A DNA stretch of 64,000 nt from an uncultured Treponema sp. (GTDB lineage: Bacteria > Spirochaetota > Spirochaetia > Treponematales > Treponemataceae): assembly GCA_937894335.1 (NCBI GenBank), contig CALCRU010000025.1:18008-82007 (forward strand), in the 5' to 3' direction. The notes beneath the pieces are model-generated. The model searched no databases and was not told where the DNA came from. It saw only the letters and a program-made list of their open reading frames with translations. Position 1 is the stretch's first letter; every line of letters begins with the position of its first letter. The position numbers and the translations under genes were made by a program. Shown here one piece after another: positions 40,591-48,821 of this stretch.

Positions 40591-41190
40591 ATGCTTCATC
40601 CTGTAAAACATACATCTGTAAAGGTTCTCTTTCTTGGTCTGCTTCTACTGGGGCTACTGTCTTCATGTGCAAGCACCAAGGGAGCCTATGTTTCCAAGTA
40701 CAAGGTGTTTGTTACCAATACAAAAAGGGTGAGTCTCCTTCCCACTAGGTGCATGGACGGCAGTATGGATTCGCTCATGCTTTTTAACGGATCTTTTGGC
40801 GACACAAAGTTTTCTATGCAGGCCTATATTTATTCTGATGATGCAGAAATGGAAGTGGTACTGCTTAACGAATTTGGTGCTGGTATGGGAACTCTTTTCT
40901 ATGCTGATGATTCTGTAGAACTGGACTCGGCACTATTTCCTTCTTCCCTTAAGCCTGAATACATTGTAGCTGATTTTCAGAATGCCTTTTATGACGCACA
41001 GGCCCTCAAGTCTAACTACGAGTCAAACGGACTTTCCTTTACAGTTGCAGTAGATTCCCAAGGAAGAGAACTTAGACAAATCCTTAACAAGGGAACTGTA
41101 ATAGAATCCATAGAAAAATTTGGCGGAGTTACAACAATAACAAACAGGCTCCGCGGATACACATACATCCTTACAGAGGCAGAAGAATGA
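40591..41190 (+). CDS. DUF3261-type lipoprotein of the aryl-polyene-like cluster
   Basis: A 199-residue lipoprotein with lipobox L23-S-S-C26. The remainder is beta-rich with a conserved pattern of the DUF3261 family commonly encoded between the exporter and the first ketosynthase in aryl polyene clusters. It is likely an outer-membrane receptor for the LolA-like carrier, a LolB analogue; this is inference. ATG 40591 is preferred to TTG 40582, which overlaps the -10. It overlaps the ketosynthase by 4 bp. Confidence 0.75.
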   Translation: MLHPVKHTSVKVLFLGLLLLGLLSSCASTKGAYVSKYKVFVTNTKRVSLLPTRCMDGSMDSLMLFNGSFGDTKFSMQAYIYSDDAEMEVVLLNEFGAGMGTLFYADDSVELDSALFPSSLKPEYIVADFQNAFYDAQALKSNYESNGLSFTVAVDSQGRELRQILNKGTVIESIEKFGGVTTITNRLRGYTYILTEAEE

Positions 41191-42404
41191 GAGCGGTGTA
41201 TGTTTCCCGTCCCGGTGTCGTATGTTCCTGTGCAGACTCTTCTACCCAATTATGGAAAGCAGTGACGAATGCAAACCAAGATTCAATCCGTCAGGTAAAA
41301 AGCGTTTCGGGAAAAAATTATTTTGCGGCAAAGGTTCTTCCTCAGGAACTAAAAACTTCTTCCTCTCGCATAGACATGCACATCAGTAGAATTGAAGAAA
41401 AGGCCCTTTCCCAACTGGACGAAACTGTTAAGCTTGCAGCACAAAAGTGGGGCAGTGACCGTATTGCCGTCTGCGTAGGTTCTTGCGACAATGCAAGCGA
41501 AACTTCTTTTGCGGCCCATAAAACTTTTTTGGAAACAGGTTCTTTTCCTTCGGACTACAGCCTTGAAAAACAAAGTGCGGATTTTGTTGCAAGTCTGATT
41601 AGCGAGCGCTATGGCGTTAAAGGTCCTTCCCTTGCCTTTTCTACTGCATGCTCTTCAAGTGCAGGTGCAACCATAAAGGCTGCAGAACTTATTGCTTCTG
41701 GTTTTGCAGATGCTGTAATTGCAGGCGGCGTGGACATTGCTTCTGATACGACTCTTTTAGGTTTTGATTCCCTTGAGGCGGTTTCGCCTTTAAAGACAAA
41801 TCCCTTTAGTAAAAATCGCAAAGGAATTACTCTTGGAGATGCAGCCGCATTTTTCCTTCTTTCCAAAGAGCCACTTTCTTCTTCTGGTGAAGACATAATT
41901 CTTTCTGGTTACGGTGAAAGTGCAGACGCCTTCCATATGACAAGCCCTGAACCTTCCGCCACAGGTGCAGTAAGGGCAATGAAAAAGGCTCTTAAAAAAG
42001 CCAACCTTCTGCCAGAGGATATTTCCTATGTGAACCTTCATGGAACTGGAACTCATGCCAACGACGAAATGGAAGCAAGGGCAGTAAGAGAAGTTTTTTC
42101 TGATTCAGTTCCGTGCAGTTCAACAAAGTCTGTTACTGGGCATACCCTTGGTGCGGCTTCTGCATTGGAGGCAGCGGTTTGCTGGGAAACCCTTTTTAAC
42201 AATCGTAATGCAAAAGAAAAATGTTCTGTGCTTCCTTTTCAGGTGTGGGACTTTTGTGCTGACGATACTATGCCAGCAGTATGCATTGTGTCAGAAAGGA
42301 ATCCCTGCAGTACAAAAAGTGCAGTGTGTCATGTAATGTCAAATTCGTTTGCGTTTGGTGGTTCAAATGCAAGCTTAATTTTTTCTATGGAGGAATCCAA
42401 ATGA
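41187..42404 (+). CDS. Beta-ketoacyl synthase 1 of the cluster (ApeO-like)
   Basis: A 405-residue thiolase-fold condensing enzyme. The Cys is in STACSSSAG near residue 155, the two His are in NLHGTGTHAND and GHTLGAASALE, and the C-terminal SNSFAFGGSNASLIF is diagnostic. All catalytic residues are present, so it is active and not a chain-length factor. The N terminus (MRAVYVSRPGVV) is shorter than FabF. It overlaps the lipoprotein and the dehydratase gene by 4 bp each. Confidence 0.92.
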   Translation: MRAVYVSRPGVVCSCADSSTQLWKAVTNANQDSIRQVKSVSGKNYFAAKVLPQELKTSSSRIDMHISRIEEKALSQLDETVKLAAQKWGSDRIAVCVGSCDNASETSFAAHKTFLETGSFPSDYSLEKQSADFVASLISERYGVKGPSLAFSTACSSSAGATIKAAELIASGFADAVIAGGVDIASDTTLLGFDSLEAVSPLKTNPFSKNRKGITLGDAAAFFLLSKEPLSSSGEDIILSGYGESADAFHMTSPEPSATGAVRAMKKALKKANLLPEDISYVNLHGTGTHANDEMEARAVREVFSDSVPCSSTKSVTGHTLGAASALEAAVCWETLFNNRNAKEKCSVLPFQVWDFCADDTMPAVCIVSERNPCSTKSAVCHVMSNSFAFGGSNASLIFSMEESK

Positions 42405-42928
42405 AGATGATAACTTTTGAAGGCGATGTCGTTCCTCAGCATGCTGAACGCGACCTTATAGAGCAGCTTCTTCCCCATAAGGGAAAGATGGTTCTGCTTA
42501 GCCGCGTAACAGGATACAGCCTTGAAGACAATTCCATCACCACGGAATACGACATAACCAAGGACTGCATTTTTTACGAAAACGGTCTGGACGGAATTCC
42601 TTCCTGGGCTGGATTTGAAATTATGGCTCAGAGCATTTCTACCATGAGTTCAATTATCAAGGTTGCAAACAAGCAGAAGGATCAGGCCTGTCCCGGTGTA
42701 ATTCTGAGCGTACAGAATCTTAAGGCAACTGTTCCTGTCTTAAAGAACAACACCACAATCCAGATGAAGGTAAAAGAGGAATACAAGTCTGACGATGTGT
42801 TCTGCTACAACTGCGCTCTGTATGAGCATGTTGGCGATGCGGAACCCTGTGCCACGACAAAAATTACCGTTATGGAAATGAAGGACATGGCGGGATTTTT
42901 GGGCGGACTGGTTCAGGCTTCAAAATAG
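42401..42928 (+). CDS. Hotdog-fold 3-hydroxyacyl-ACP dehydratase (ApeP-like)
   Basis: A 175-residue protein. LLPHKGKMVLLSRV and the helix SWAGFEIMAQSISTM, with its Glu, match COG4706-type dehydratases found next to polyene ketosynthases. It would dehydrate 3-hydroxyacyl intermediates, perhaps as a pair with the hotdog domain of the fusion protein. GGAGG lies 6 nt before ATG 42401, which overlaps the upstream TGA (ATGA). A longer frame to 42281 lies inside the ketosynthase gene and is not supported. Confidence 0.85.
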   Translation: MKMITFEGDVVPQHAERDLIEQLLPHKGKMVLLSRVTGYSLEDNSITTEYDITKDCIFYENGLDGIPSWAGFEIMAQSISTMSSIIKVANKQKDQACPGVILSVQNLKATVPVLKNNTTIQMKVKEEYKSDDVFCYNCALYEHVGDAEPCATTKITVMEMKDMAGFLGGLVQASK

Positions 42929-42946
42929 GAATTAGGGAGGTTATAT

Positions 42947-43687
42947 ATGGCTGACGAATCAGAAAAGAAAAAGGTTTTGGTAACCGGAGCAAGTGGCGGT
43001 ATAGGTCGCGCCATTGCAGTTGCAGCGGCAAAAGCCGGATACTATGTAATTGCCCACTACAATCACGGTCAGGCAAAGGCAGAAGAAACCCTTAACCAGA
43101 TTAAGGCATGCGGTGGCGAAGGCGAAATAATTCAGTTTGATGTTTTAAATCGCGAAGACTGCAAGGCAAAACTCGATTCCATTACGGAAAAATACGGCGC
43201 TCTGTGGGGCGTTGTAAGCAATGCAGGAATTACCCGTGACAACACATTTGTAGGACTTGAGGGCGAAGACTGGGATGCTGTAGTGCACACAAATCTTGAC
43301 AGCTTCTTCAATGTCATTCAGCCTGTGGCAATGCCCATGGTACGCAAGAAGAAGGGGGGTCGCATTATAACTGTTTCTTCCGTAAGCGGAATTATGGGTA
43401 ACAGAGGTCAGACAAACTACTCTGCGTCAAAGGCAGGAATCATTGGCGCTACAAAAGCCCTTGCTGTTGAACTTGCAAGCCGTGCAATTACCGTTAACGC
43501 AATAGCACCCGGTGCCATTGAGACGGATATGATAAAAGATGCTCCTGTGGATGCAATTTTAGCAACAATACCGATGAAGAGAGTTGGTAAGCCTGAAGAA
43601 GTTGCGGCTGCTGCAGTATTCCTCCTTTCGGAAGATGCAGGCTACATTACTCGTCAGGTAATTTCAGTAAATGGTGGTATCATATGA
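42947..43687 (+). CDS. 3-oxoacyl-ACP reductase of the cluster (FabG/ApeQ-like)
   Basis: A 246-residue SDR. TGASGGIG near residue 15, NAGI near residue 92, Ser in VSSVSGIMGNRG, YSASKAG and the C-terminal ISVNGGI all match FabG. An N-terminal charged extension (MADESEKKK) precedes the Rossmann strand. It reduces the 3-ketone after each condensation. It overlaps the last ketosynthase by 4 bp. Confidence 0.92.
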   Translation: MADESEKKKVLVTGASGGIGRAIAVAAAKAGYYVIAHYNHGQAKAEETLNQIKACGGEGEIIQFDVLNREDCKAKLDSITEKYGALWGVVSNAGITRDNTFVGLEGEDWDAVVHTNLDSFFNVIQPVAMPMVRKKKGGRIITVSSVSGIMGNRGQTNYSASKAGIIGATKALAVELASRAITVNAIAPGAIETDMIKDAPVDAILATIPMKRVGKPEEVAAAAVFLLSEDAGYITRQVISVNGGII

Positions 43688-44946
43688 ATTTTACTAAACC
43701 GAACGGAAAACGCCGCGTTGTTATTACTGGCTGCGGCATGCTGTCTGGCTTGGGCGACGATTGGCCCGAGGCATTTGCAAATCTTAAGTCATACAAGAAC
43801 CGCATACGCTACATGAAGGACTGGGAATTCTTTGAGCGCATGAACACCCGTCTTGCATGTCCTTACGAAAAGGAACTGCCTTCCTTCCCTCGCAAAAAGG
43901 TTCGTGGCATGGGTAGGGTAGCGCTGCTTTCTCTTGTTGCAATGGAACGCGCTCTTGACATGGCAAAGCTTAAGAATGAAGACGGAACTATTCTTGCGGA
44001 ACTTCAGGACGGAAGTGCGGGTATTGCTTACGGCTCATGCATGGGAAGTATGTCTGCAATAGTTGATATGGCCGCAATGGTAACTGAAGGAGACGCAACT
44101 CGCATAGACAGTCAGACTTACATTAAGTGTATGCCTCAGACTTGTGCTGCAAACATTTCTGTTTACTACGGAATTAAGGGCCGTGTAATTACAACAAACA
44201 CAGCTTGTACTTCAGGAAGCCAGTCAATCGGTTATGCATATGAAGCAATCGAAAACGGAATCCAGACTGTAATGTTTGCAGGCGGTGCGGAAGAACTTAC
44301 TCCTCCCGATGCAGGCTGCTTTGACGCAATGGGTGCAACTGCAATCCTTAACAATTCGCCTGAACTTGAACCTCGTGCGTTTGACAAAGATCGCGATGGA
44401 CTTGTTATAGGCGAAGGTGCAGGCATGATGGTTCTTGAAGATTTGGAACATGCGGTAAAACGCGGTGCAAAAATTTACGCAGAAATTGTTGGCTTCGGAA
44501 CAAATGCTGACGGAACTCACATTACATCTCCCAACCCCGAAACCCAGGCTGTATGTATGGGACTTTCCATTAAGGATGCTGGCATTTCTCCAGACTTGGT
44601 GGGCTATGTAAACGCTCACGGAACTGCAACTCATCACGGAGACATTGCTGAAACTGCTGCAACATACAAGGTGTTTAACAGGGCTGTTCCCATTTCTACA
44701 ACAAAGAGCTACATAGGACACACCCTTGGTGCCTGCGGATGTATAGAGGCTTGGCTTACAATCAACATGATGAACGAAGGCTGGTTCCATCCCAACCTGA
44801 ACCTTGTAAATGTTGACCCCGAGTGCGCTCCCCTTGACTACATTAAGGGCGAGGGCCGCGAAATAAAGACTGACTATGTAATGTCTAACAATTTTGCTTT
44901 CGGCGGAATAAATACATCTCTGGTATTTAAGCGCTGGACTGAATAG
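43684..44946 (+). CDS. Beta-ketoacyl synthase 2 of the cluster (ApeR-like)
   Basis: A 420-residue FabF-type ketosynthase. Cys in NTACTSGSQ near residue 170, His in NAHGTATHHGD and GHTLGACGC, and the FAFGGIN tail are present, so both ketosynthases of the cluster keep full triads. The region RKKVRGMGRVALLS is typical of ApeR-like enzymes. It is the last gene of the cluster; a large palindrome with a T-run follows. A dedicated chain-length factor (an inactive ketosynthase) is not visible in the window. Confidence 0.92.
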   Translation: MNFTKPNGKRRVVITGCGMLSGLGDDWPEAFANLKSYKNRIRYMKDWEFFERMNTRLACPYEKELPSFPRKKVRGMGRVALLSLVAMERALDMAKLKNEDGTILAELQDGSAGIAYGSCMGSMSAIVDMAAMVTEGDATRIDSQTYIKCMPQTCAANISVYYGIKGRVITTNTACTSGSQSIGYAYEAIENGIQTVMFAGGAEELTPPDAGCFDAMGATAILNNSPELEPRAFDKDRDGLVIGEGAGMMVLEDLEHAVKRGAKIYAEIVGFGTNADGTHITSPNPETQAVCMGLSIKDAGISPDLVGYVNAHGTATHHGDIAETAATYKVFNRAVPISTTKSYIGHTLGACGCIEAWLTINMMNEGWFHPNLNLVNVDPECAPLDYIKGEGREIKTDYVMSNNFAFGGINTSLVFKRWTE

Positions 44947-44968
44947 TCTGTAAAATTAAGTCGGAACG

Positions 44969-45110
44969 ATGGGGATGACTAATAAGTTTGAAATGTCATT
45001 GCCGTACTTGATACGGTAATCTATAAATGCTTATATTATAAATAAATAGATTTTCGGGTCGAGCCCGAAAATGACATAAATTAAACTTATTAGACATCCC
45101 CATTTTTTTT
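44969..45110. terminator. Large multi-stem palindrome at the end of the polyene-like cluster
   Basis: Arms 44969-45000 and 45070-45103 are near-perfect inverse complements (ATGGGGATG, CTAATAAGTTT, ATGTCATT blocks). Inside lie two smaller hairpins, CCGTA/TACGG and TTTTCGGG/CCCGAAAA, giving a cloverleaf-like fold. Eight T follow at 45103-45110, which suits termination of the cluster transcript. It may also be a miniature mobile element. Confidence 0.65.
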
Positions 45111-45119
45111 AGATTTTTA

Positions 45120-46319
45120 TTATGCTAAAACTCGCGAAACTCCATCGCCTGACTCGCATGCAAAGAAGCCTGCATTGTATCCTATGGTCTTTGTATATTC
45201 CTTCTGAACATTTTCTATGAAGCTGTCAACCTTGTCTTTGTGAACAAGTGCAATGGCACATCCTCCGAATCCTGCTCCCGTCATGCGAGCGCCAAGACAG
45301 CCTTCCTGCTTTTGTGCTGTGTATGCAAGAGTGTCAAGTTCTATTCCCGTAACTTCATAGTCGTTTTTAAGTGACTCGTGAGAAGCATTTAGAAGTTTTC
45401 CCAGTTGAATAAGGTCTCCTTTGTTAAGCGAGGCAACAGCATCTTTTACACGCTGATTTTCGTAAACACAGTGTTTAGCTCTTTTTTGAAGAACTTCATC
45501 GTTTACAAAAGATTTTACTTTTTCCCATTCATCAGGAGTTAAATCGCACAGTGCCTTAATTTTACAGCCAGATTTTTGAAGAAGCTCAAGGGCTTTTTCG
45601 CACTGTTCCCTTCGTTCGTTGTACTTACTGTCTGCAAGCCGCCTCTGTTTGTTTGTGTTCATAACGACAAAGCGGTAGTCTCCCAGTTCAAGGGGTGCAT
45701 ATTCGTATTCCAGAGTGTCGCAATTAAGCTTTATGGCAGTGTTCTTTTTTCCTACTGCAATTATAAACTGATCCATGATTCCGCAGTTTACATTCATAAA
45801 GTTGTGTTCGCTCATCTGTCCAAGTTTTGCAATTTCCACACGGTCAATGTTAAATCCGAAGGTTTCGCTAACGGCATAGGCAAATCCACATTCAAGTGCA
45901 GAGGAAGAAGAAATTCCTCCGCCTGCTGGAACATTGCTTGCCATAAGAATTTCAAATCCGCAGGGGAAGGTAAAGCCCTTTGCCTTCATTTGCGAAAGAA
46001 TCCCGTTTAGATAATTTGCGTAATCATTTTTCTTGTCGTATACGAAGTTTTCGTTTATGTCGAAGGTATGAGTTCCGGGAAAATGAATGTCGTTGTAGAT
46101 GACTTTTGAATCGTTCCGCTTTCTGATTGCAACATACAGGTAACGGTTAATTGCAGCGGGAAAAACCATGCCACCGTTGTAGTCAATGTGCTCGCCAATG
46201 ATGTTGATTCTAGCTGGAGAAGAAAAAACCGCCACGCTGTCTTCCGTGCCACCGTACATTTCCACAAATGCCTTTGGCAAATCTTTTGGGTCGTATGTTG
46301 TCGCTGTCAATGAATTCAT
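45120..46319 (-). CDS. galK: Galactokinase
   Basis: A 399-residue GHMP kinase. The N-terminal galactose motif GEHIDYNGG (in place of the usual GEHTDYN), the ATP motif NVPAGGGISSSSALE and the C-terminal GARMTGAGFGGCAIA are all present, with catalytic Asp in CGIMDQF. It phosphorylates galactose to galactose 1-phosphate. GAGGTG precedes the ATG. No other Leloir genes are nearby. Confidence 0.95.
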   Translation of the reverse strand: MNSLTATTYDPKDLPKAFVEMYGGTEDSVAVFSSPARINIIGEHIDYNGGMVFPAAINRYLYVAIRKRNDSKVIYNDIHFPGTHTFDINENFVYDKKNDYANYLNGILSQMKAKGFTFPCGFEILMASNVPAGGGISSSSALECGFAYAVSETFGFNIDRVEIAKLGQMSEHNFMNVNCGIMDQFIIAVGKKNTAIKLNCDTLEYEYAPLELGDYRFVVMNTNKQRRLADSKYNERREQCEKALELLQKSGCKIKALCDLTPDEWEKVKSFVNDEVLQKRAKHCVYENQRVKDAVASLNKGDLIQLGKLLNASHESLKNDYEVTGIELDTLAYTAQKQEGCLGARMTGAGFGGCAIALVHKDKVDSFIENVQKEYTKTIGYNAGFFACESGDGVSRVLA

Positions 46320-46397
46320 AATGCACCTCGTAAAAGGCAGTGTAACACATGAAGAGAAAAAAGTATACAGATTTCATTGTTTTGATGCAATTTTTGA

Positions 46398-47240
46398 AAT
46401 TTAAGGCATAAGGTAAACAGCCTGACAGATGAGCTTGGGACATATGCCTACGATAAGACAACAGAGTCCTATGCTGAACTTCGTGCGGAGCTGGAAGAGA
46501 TGAAAAATCTGTGTGAGTTGCAGGTCAGTACTGCTTTTGAGCCTATCGATTATGAAGTCATTAAACTTTTAGAAAAACTTGGTATAACTGCAAAATTCAT
46601 TTACTACGACTGGAGTGAAAGGTATCAATATGATGCGAACGGTAATCTTATTCAAAAAAAATTACTTTACAAGACAGAATTCTTCACTTACAATGAGAGT
46701 AACAGAATTTCAGAATATCAATCTACTGATATGATGAGTGGGGAGAGTGGTTTTATCGCTTATACATACGATTGTTTGGGACGCTTAGTTTGCGAAACGA
46801 ATGGAGAAAAAACAGTTTCACTTACTTACGATGGTCTTTCGTTTGATGTTATTGCTGAATTAACTGAAGTTGATTATACTCACGACTTTCGCTACAGACA
46901 TATTTCTGATGATGACAAGAAGTGCCTTGAAAAGTATTTTTCTTATATTGCACGACGCAATACAAAGCTTATGCAGAATTATGATATGAGCTATTTTAAT
47001 ACATACGAAAATTTTGGAACAGGGCAATGTAATAGAGACGAACTTGTATGGACTGATATAATCAAAAAGTACAATATAGCTTATGATACATATGCAGATG
47101 AAAAGAAAAACAATCCTGATGTAGAGACTGTTTCCGATTACATAAATATGCATGATGCTGAGGACAGAGATTGTATTCTTGCAGTGCAGGTGCATTTTGA
47201 AAAAATCGAACAAGCGAGAGCTTTTTATAAACAGAAGTGA
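46398..47240 (+). pseudogene. Rhs/YD-repeat protein C-terminal remnant (likely truncated)
   Basis: The frame is open from 46398, directly after a stop, and already reads repeat-like sequence (LTDELGTYAYD) before the first ATG at 46500. Two YD-repeat-like segments follow: YDWSERYQYDANGNLIQ and YTYDCLGRLVCETNG. The rest (YRHISDDDKKCLEKYF...) is unrecognised and acidic. No clear start codon exists upstream of 46500, and the region uses more A/T-ending codons than its neighbours, so it is probably a 5'-truncated remnant of a longer Rhs-type gene. An expressed 246-residue protein from ATG 46500 remains possible (GGA 4 nt upstream). Confidence 0.5.
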
Positions 47241-47250
47241 GGTATATTGT

Positions 47251-48771
47251 ATGAAACGTATTGTTATTCTTGCTACAGTTTTTTTGTGCATGTGTTTTGC
47301 AGCATGTTCAAAAAACGAAGAGCCAGTGGCTTCTGAGCCCCTTACTGTTCCAGCGGTTGAGCACTATGTTCCCCCTGTGGATAATGTGCAGGTGGTGTCT
47401 CCAAAACCGACGGTAGATCCTTCTTACACTGAGACTCCTCTTTCGGAGCGATATGATATTGGTGAAGAATGGAATGTCCCTGTGGCCTATACGCCCTTTA
47501 AAATAGACGGTCTTATTCAAAAGACAAAATACGGTTTATATGAAGCAGACCTTGAGAAATTGCTCAATATACAGCGTTTCTATCCTGACGAATTGGGAGA
47601 ACGTTTTAAGTATCAGGAATGGGGAAGCGATGCTCTTTCTCTTGTCATTTATAACGAAGACATGGAGACGGCTCTGTTTTGTGCTCCGTGCACAATACAC
47701 GCACTTTCTCCTTATTTTGATATAAATTCAGCACTTGCAATTCCTTATGCTGAAAGCACAAGACTTAATCTTTCTTGTCATGCATTGCTTCCCGCTGACA
47801 CAAAAGATTCAAGAGTTCTTCTATTGATAAAAGACGAGATGACAAAGAAAGTTACCCAGTGTATTATCTTTGATACTTTAAGGTATGCCTTCAGCCAGGG
47901 AGTTTACTTTACTGATAAAGCCATTGCTTACGGCGGTGCAGACGAAGGTGTTACTGCTACTGAGCCTGTCTGGTACATTCCTTTGTCTGAAACCGATTCA
48001 AGTGTTTATGCTGATAAAGTGTTTGTAAAAGAGCGTGTTGAATCGTATGAAGACTATGGTTTTTCAACTCCTGGTTACGATCGTGGATGGGAGACTTCAA
48101 ACGGATTTTTAATTGATCCGCGTTCAGAACTGAATCTTTTAGGTGATACATATTGGATACGTTTGGATAACTCTATTGGAAAAAGAAATCGTTATAGATC
48201 TTCTCCTGGATATGTGGATGCATCAAAAATTGTTTTCCCTGTCGGAGCTGTTGAAAAGAAAACAGTTATGGTAAGACCATGGCTACATGAATTGGAAAAT
48301 CCTCTATGGCTTGACAGAACAGACACTTCTGTTTCTGAAATAAAAGTATATGAAAATGCTGATTTTACTTCAGCAGCTTCTGATTCTACAATTTCTTTTT
48401 CTAAGCAAGCGATAAGACTGTATGCATCGGCTGAAGTTGTAGATAATGGAGTTGTAACGGGATACTACATCACTTATCCGAAAGTAGGTTATGTAAAACT
48501 TGATTCGGTAACGCAAGATAAGTCTCTTGATGTGGTCGTGGATTTTTCAAATAACAGTCATGTTAACTATGATGTACTTTCATTTTCAAAGGCAGACTGT
48601 CCTGTAAGGGCCTATCCTTCTTACGACGCACCTGTTCTGTACGAAATAAGTGACGGCAGTTACGGCTATGCCGCTATGGGAAAAAGTGCGTCAAATACTA
48701 AGGAATGGTGGTATCTTGTGACAGTAGACGGTGTAACTGGCTGGCTGGATTATTTCCCCTACGCAAAGTAG
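47251..48771 (+). CDS. Lipoprotein with C-terminal SH3b-like region
   Basis: A 506-residue lipoprotein with lipobox F16-A-A-C19. A Pro/Thr/Val-rich linker follows. The central region is not recognised. The last 60 residues (ADCPVRAYPSYDAPVLYEIS..GYAAM.KSASNTKEWWYLVTVDGVTGWLDYF) resemble a bacterial SH3 domain, used for peptidoglycan or protein contact. ATG 47251 has GAGG 9 nt upstream and lies 10 bp after the Rhs-like remnant. Confidence 0.7.
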   Translation: MKRIVILATVFLCMCFAACSKNEEPVASEPLTVPAVEHYVPPVDNVQVVSPKPTVDPSYTETPLSERYDIGEEWNVPVAYTPFKIDGLIQKTKYGLYEADLEKLLNIQRFYPDELGERFKYQEWGSDALSLVIYNEDMETALFCAPCTIHALSPYFDINSALAIPYAESTRLNLSCHALLPADTKDSRVLLLIKDEMTKKVTQCIIFDTLRYAFSQGVYFTDKAIAYGGADEGVTATEPVWYIPLSETDSSVYADKVFVKERVESYEDYGFSTPGYDRGWETSNGFLIDPRSELNLLGDTYWIRLDNSIGKRNRYRSSPGYVDASKIVFPVGAVEKKTVMVRPWLHELENPLWLDRTDTSVSEIKVYENADFTSAASDSTISFSKQAIRLYASAEVVDNGVVTGYYITYPKVGYVKLDSVTQDKSLDVVVDFSNNSHVNYDVLSFSKADCPVRAYPSYDAPVLYEISDGSYGYAAMGKSASNTKEWWYLVTVDGVTGWLDYFPYAK

Positions 48772-48786
48772 TGGTTTTTCTACTGC

Positions 48787-48815
48787 TTGCCCCTCGCAAA
48801 AAAACTCACTACAAT
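48787..48815 (+). promoter_or_regulatory. Promoter placing +1 at the pyrophosphatase start codon
   Basis: TTGCCC (48787-48792), 17 nt, TACAAT (48810-48815), then exactly 6 nt to ATG 48822. No Shine-Dalgarno is present, predicting a leaderless transcript. Confidence 0.55.
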
Positions 48816-48821
48816 AGCGTT

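Noticed and set aside
32932..44946. Housekeeping fatty acid synthase operon
   Set aside because: No fabD, fabH, fabI/K or accBC are present, and the transporter trio, fused ligase and acyltransferase are not part of such operons.
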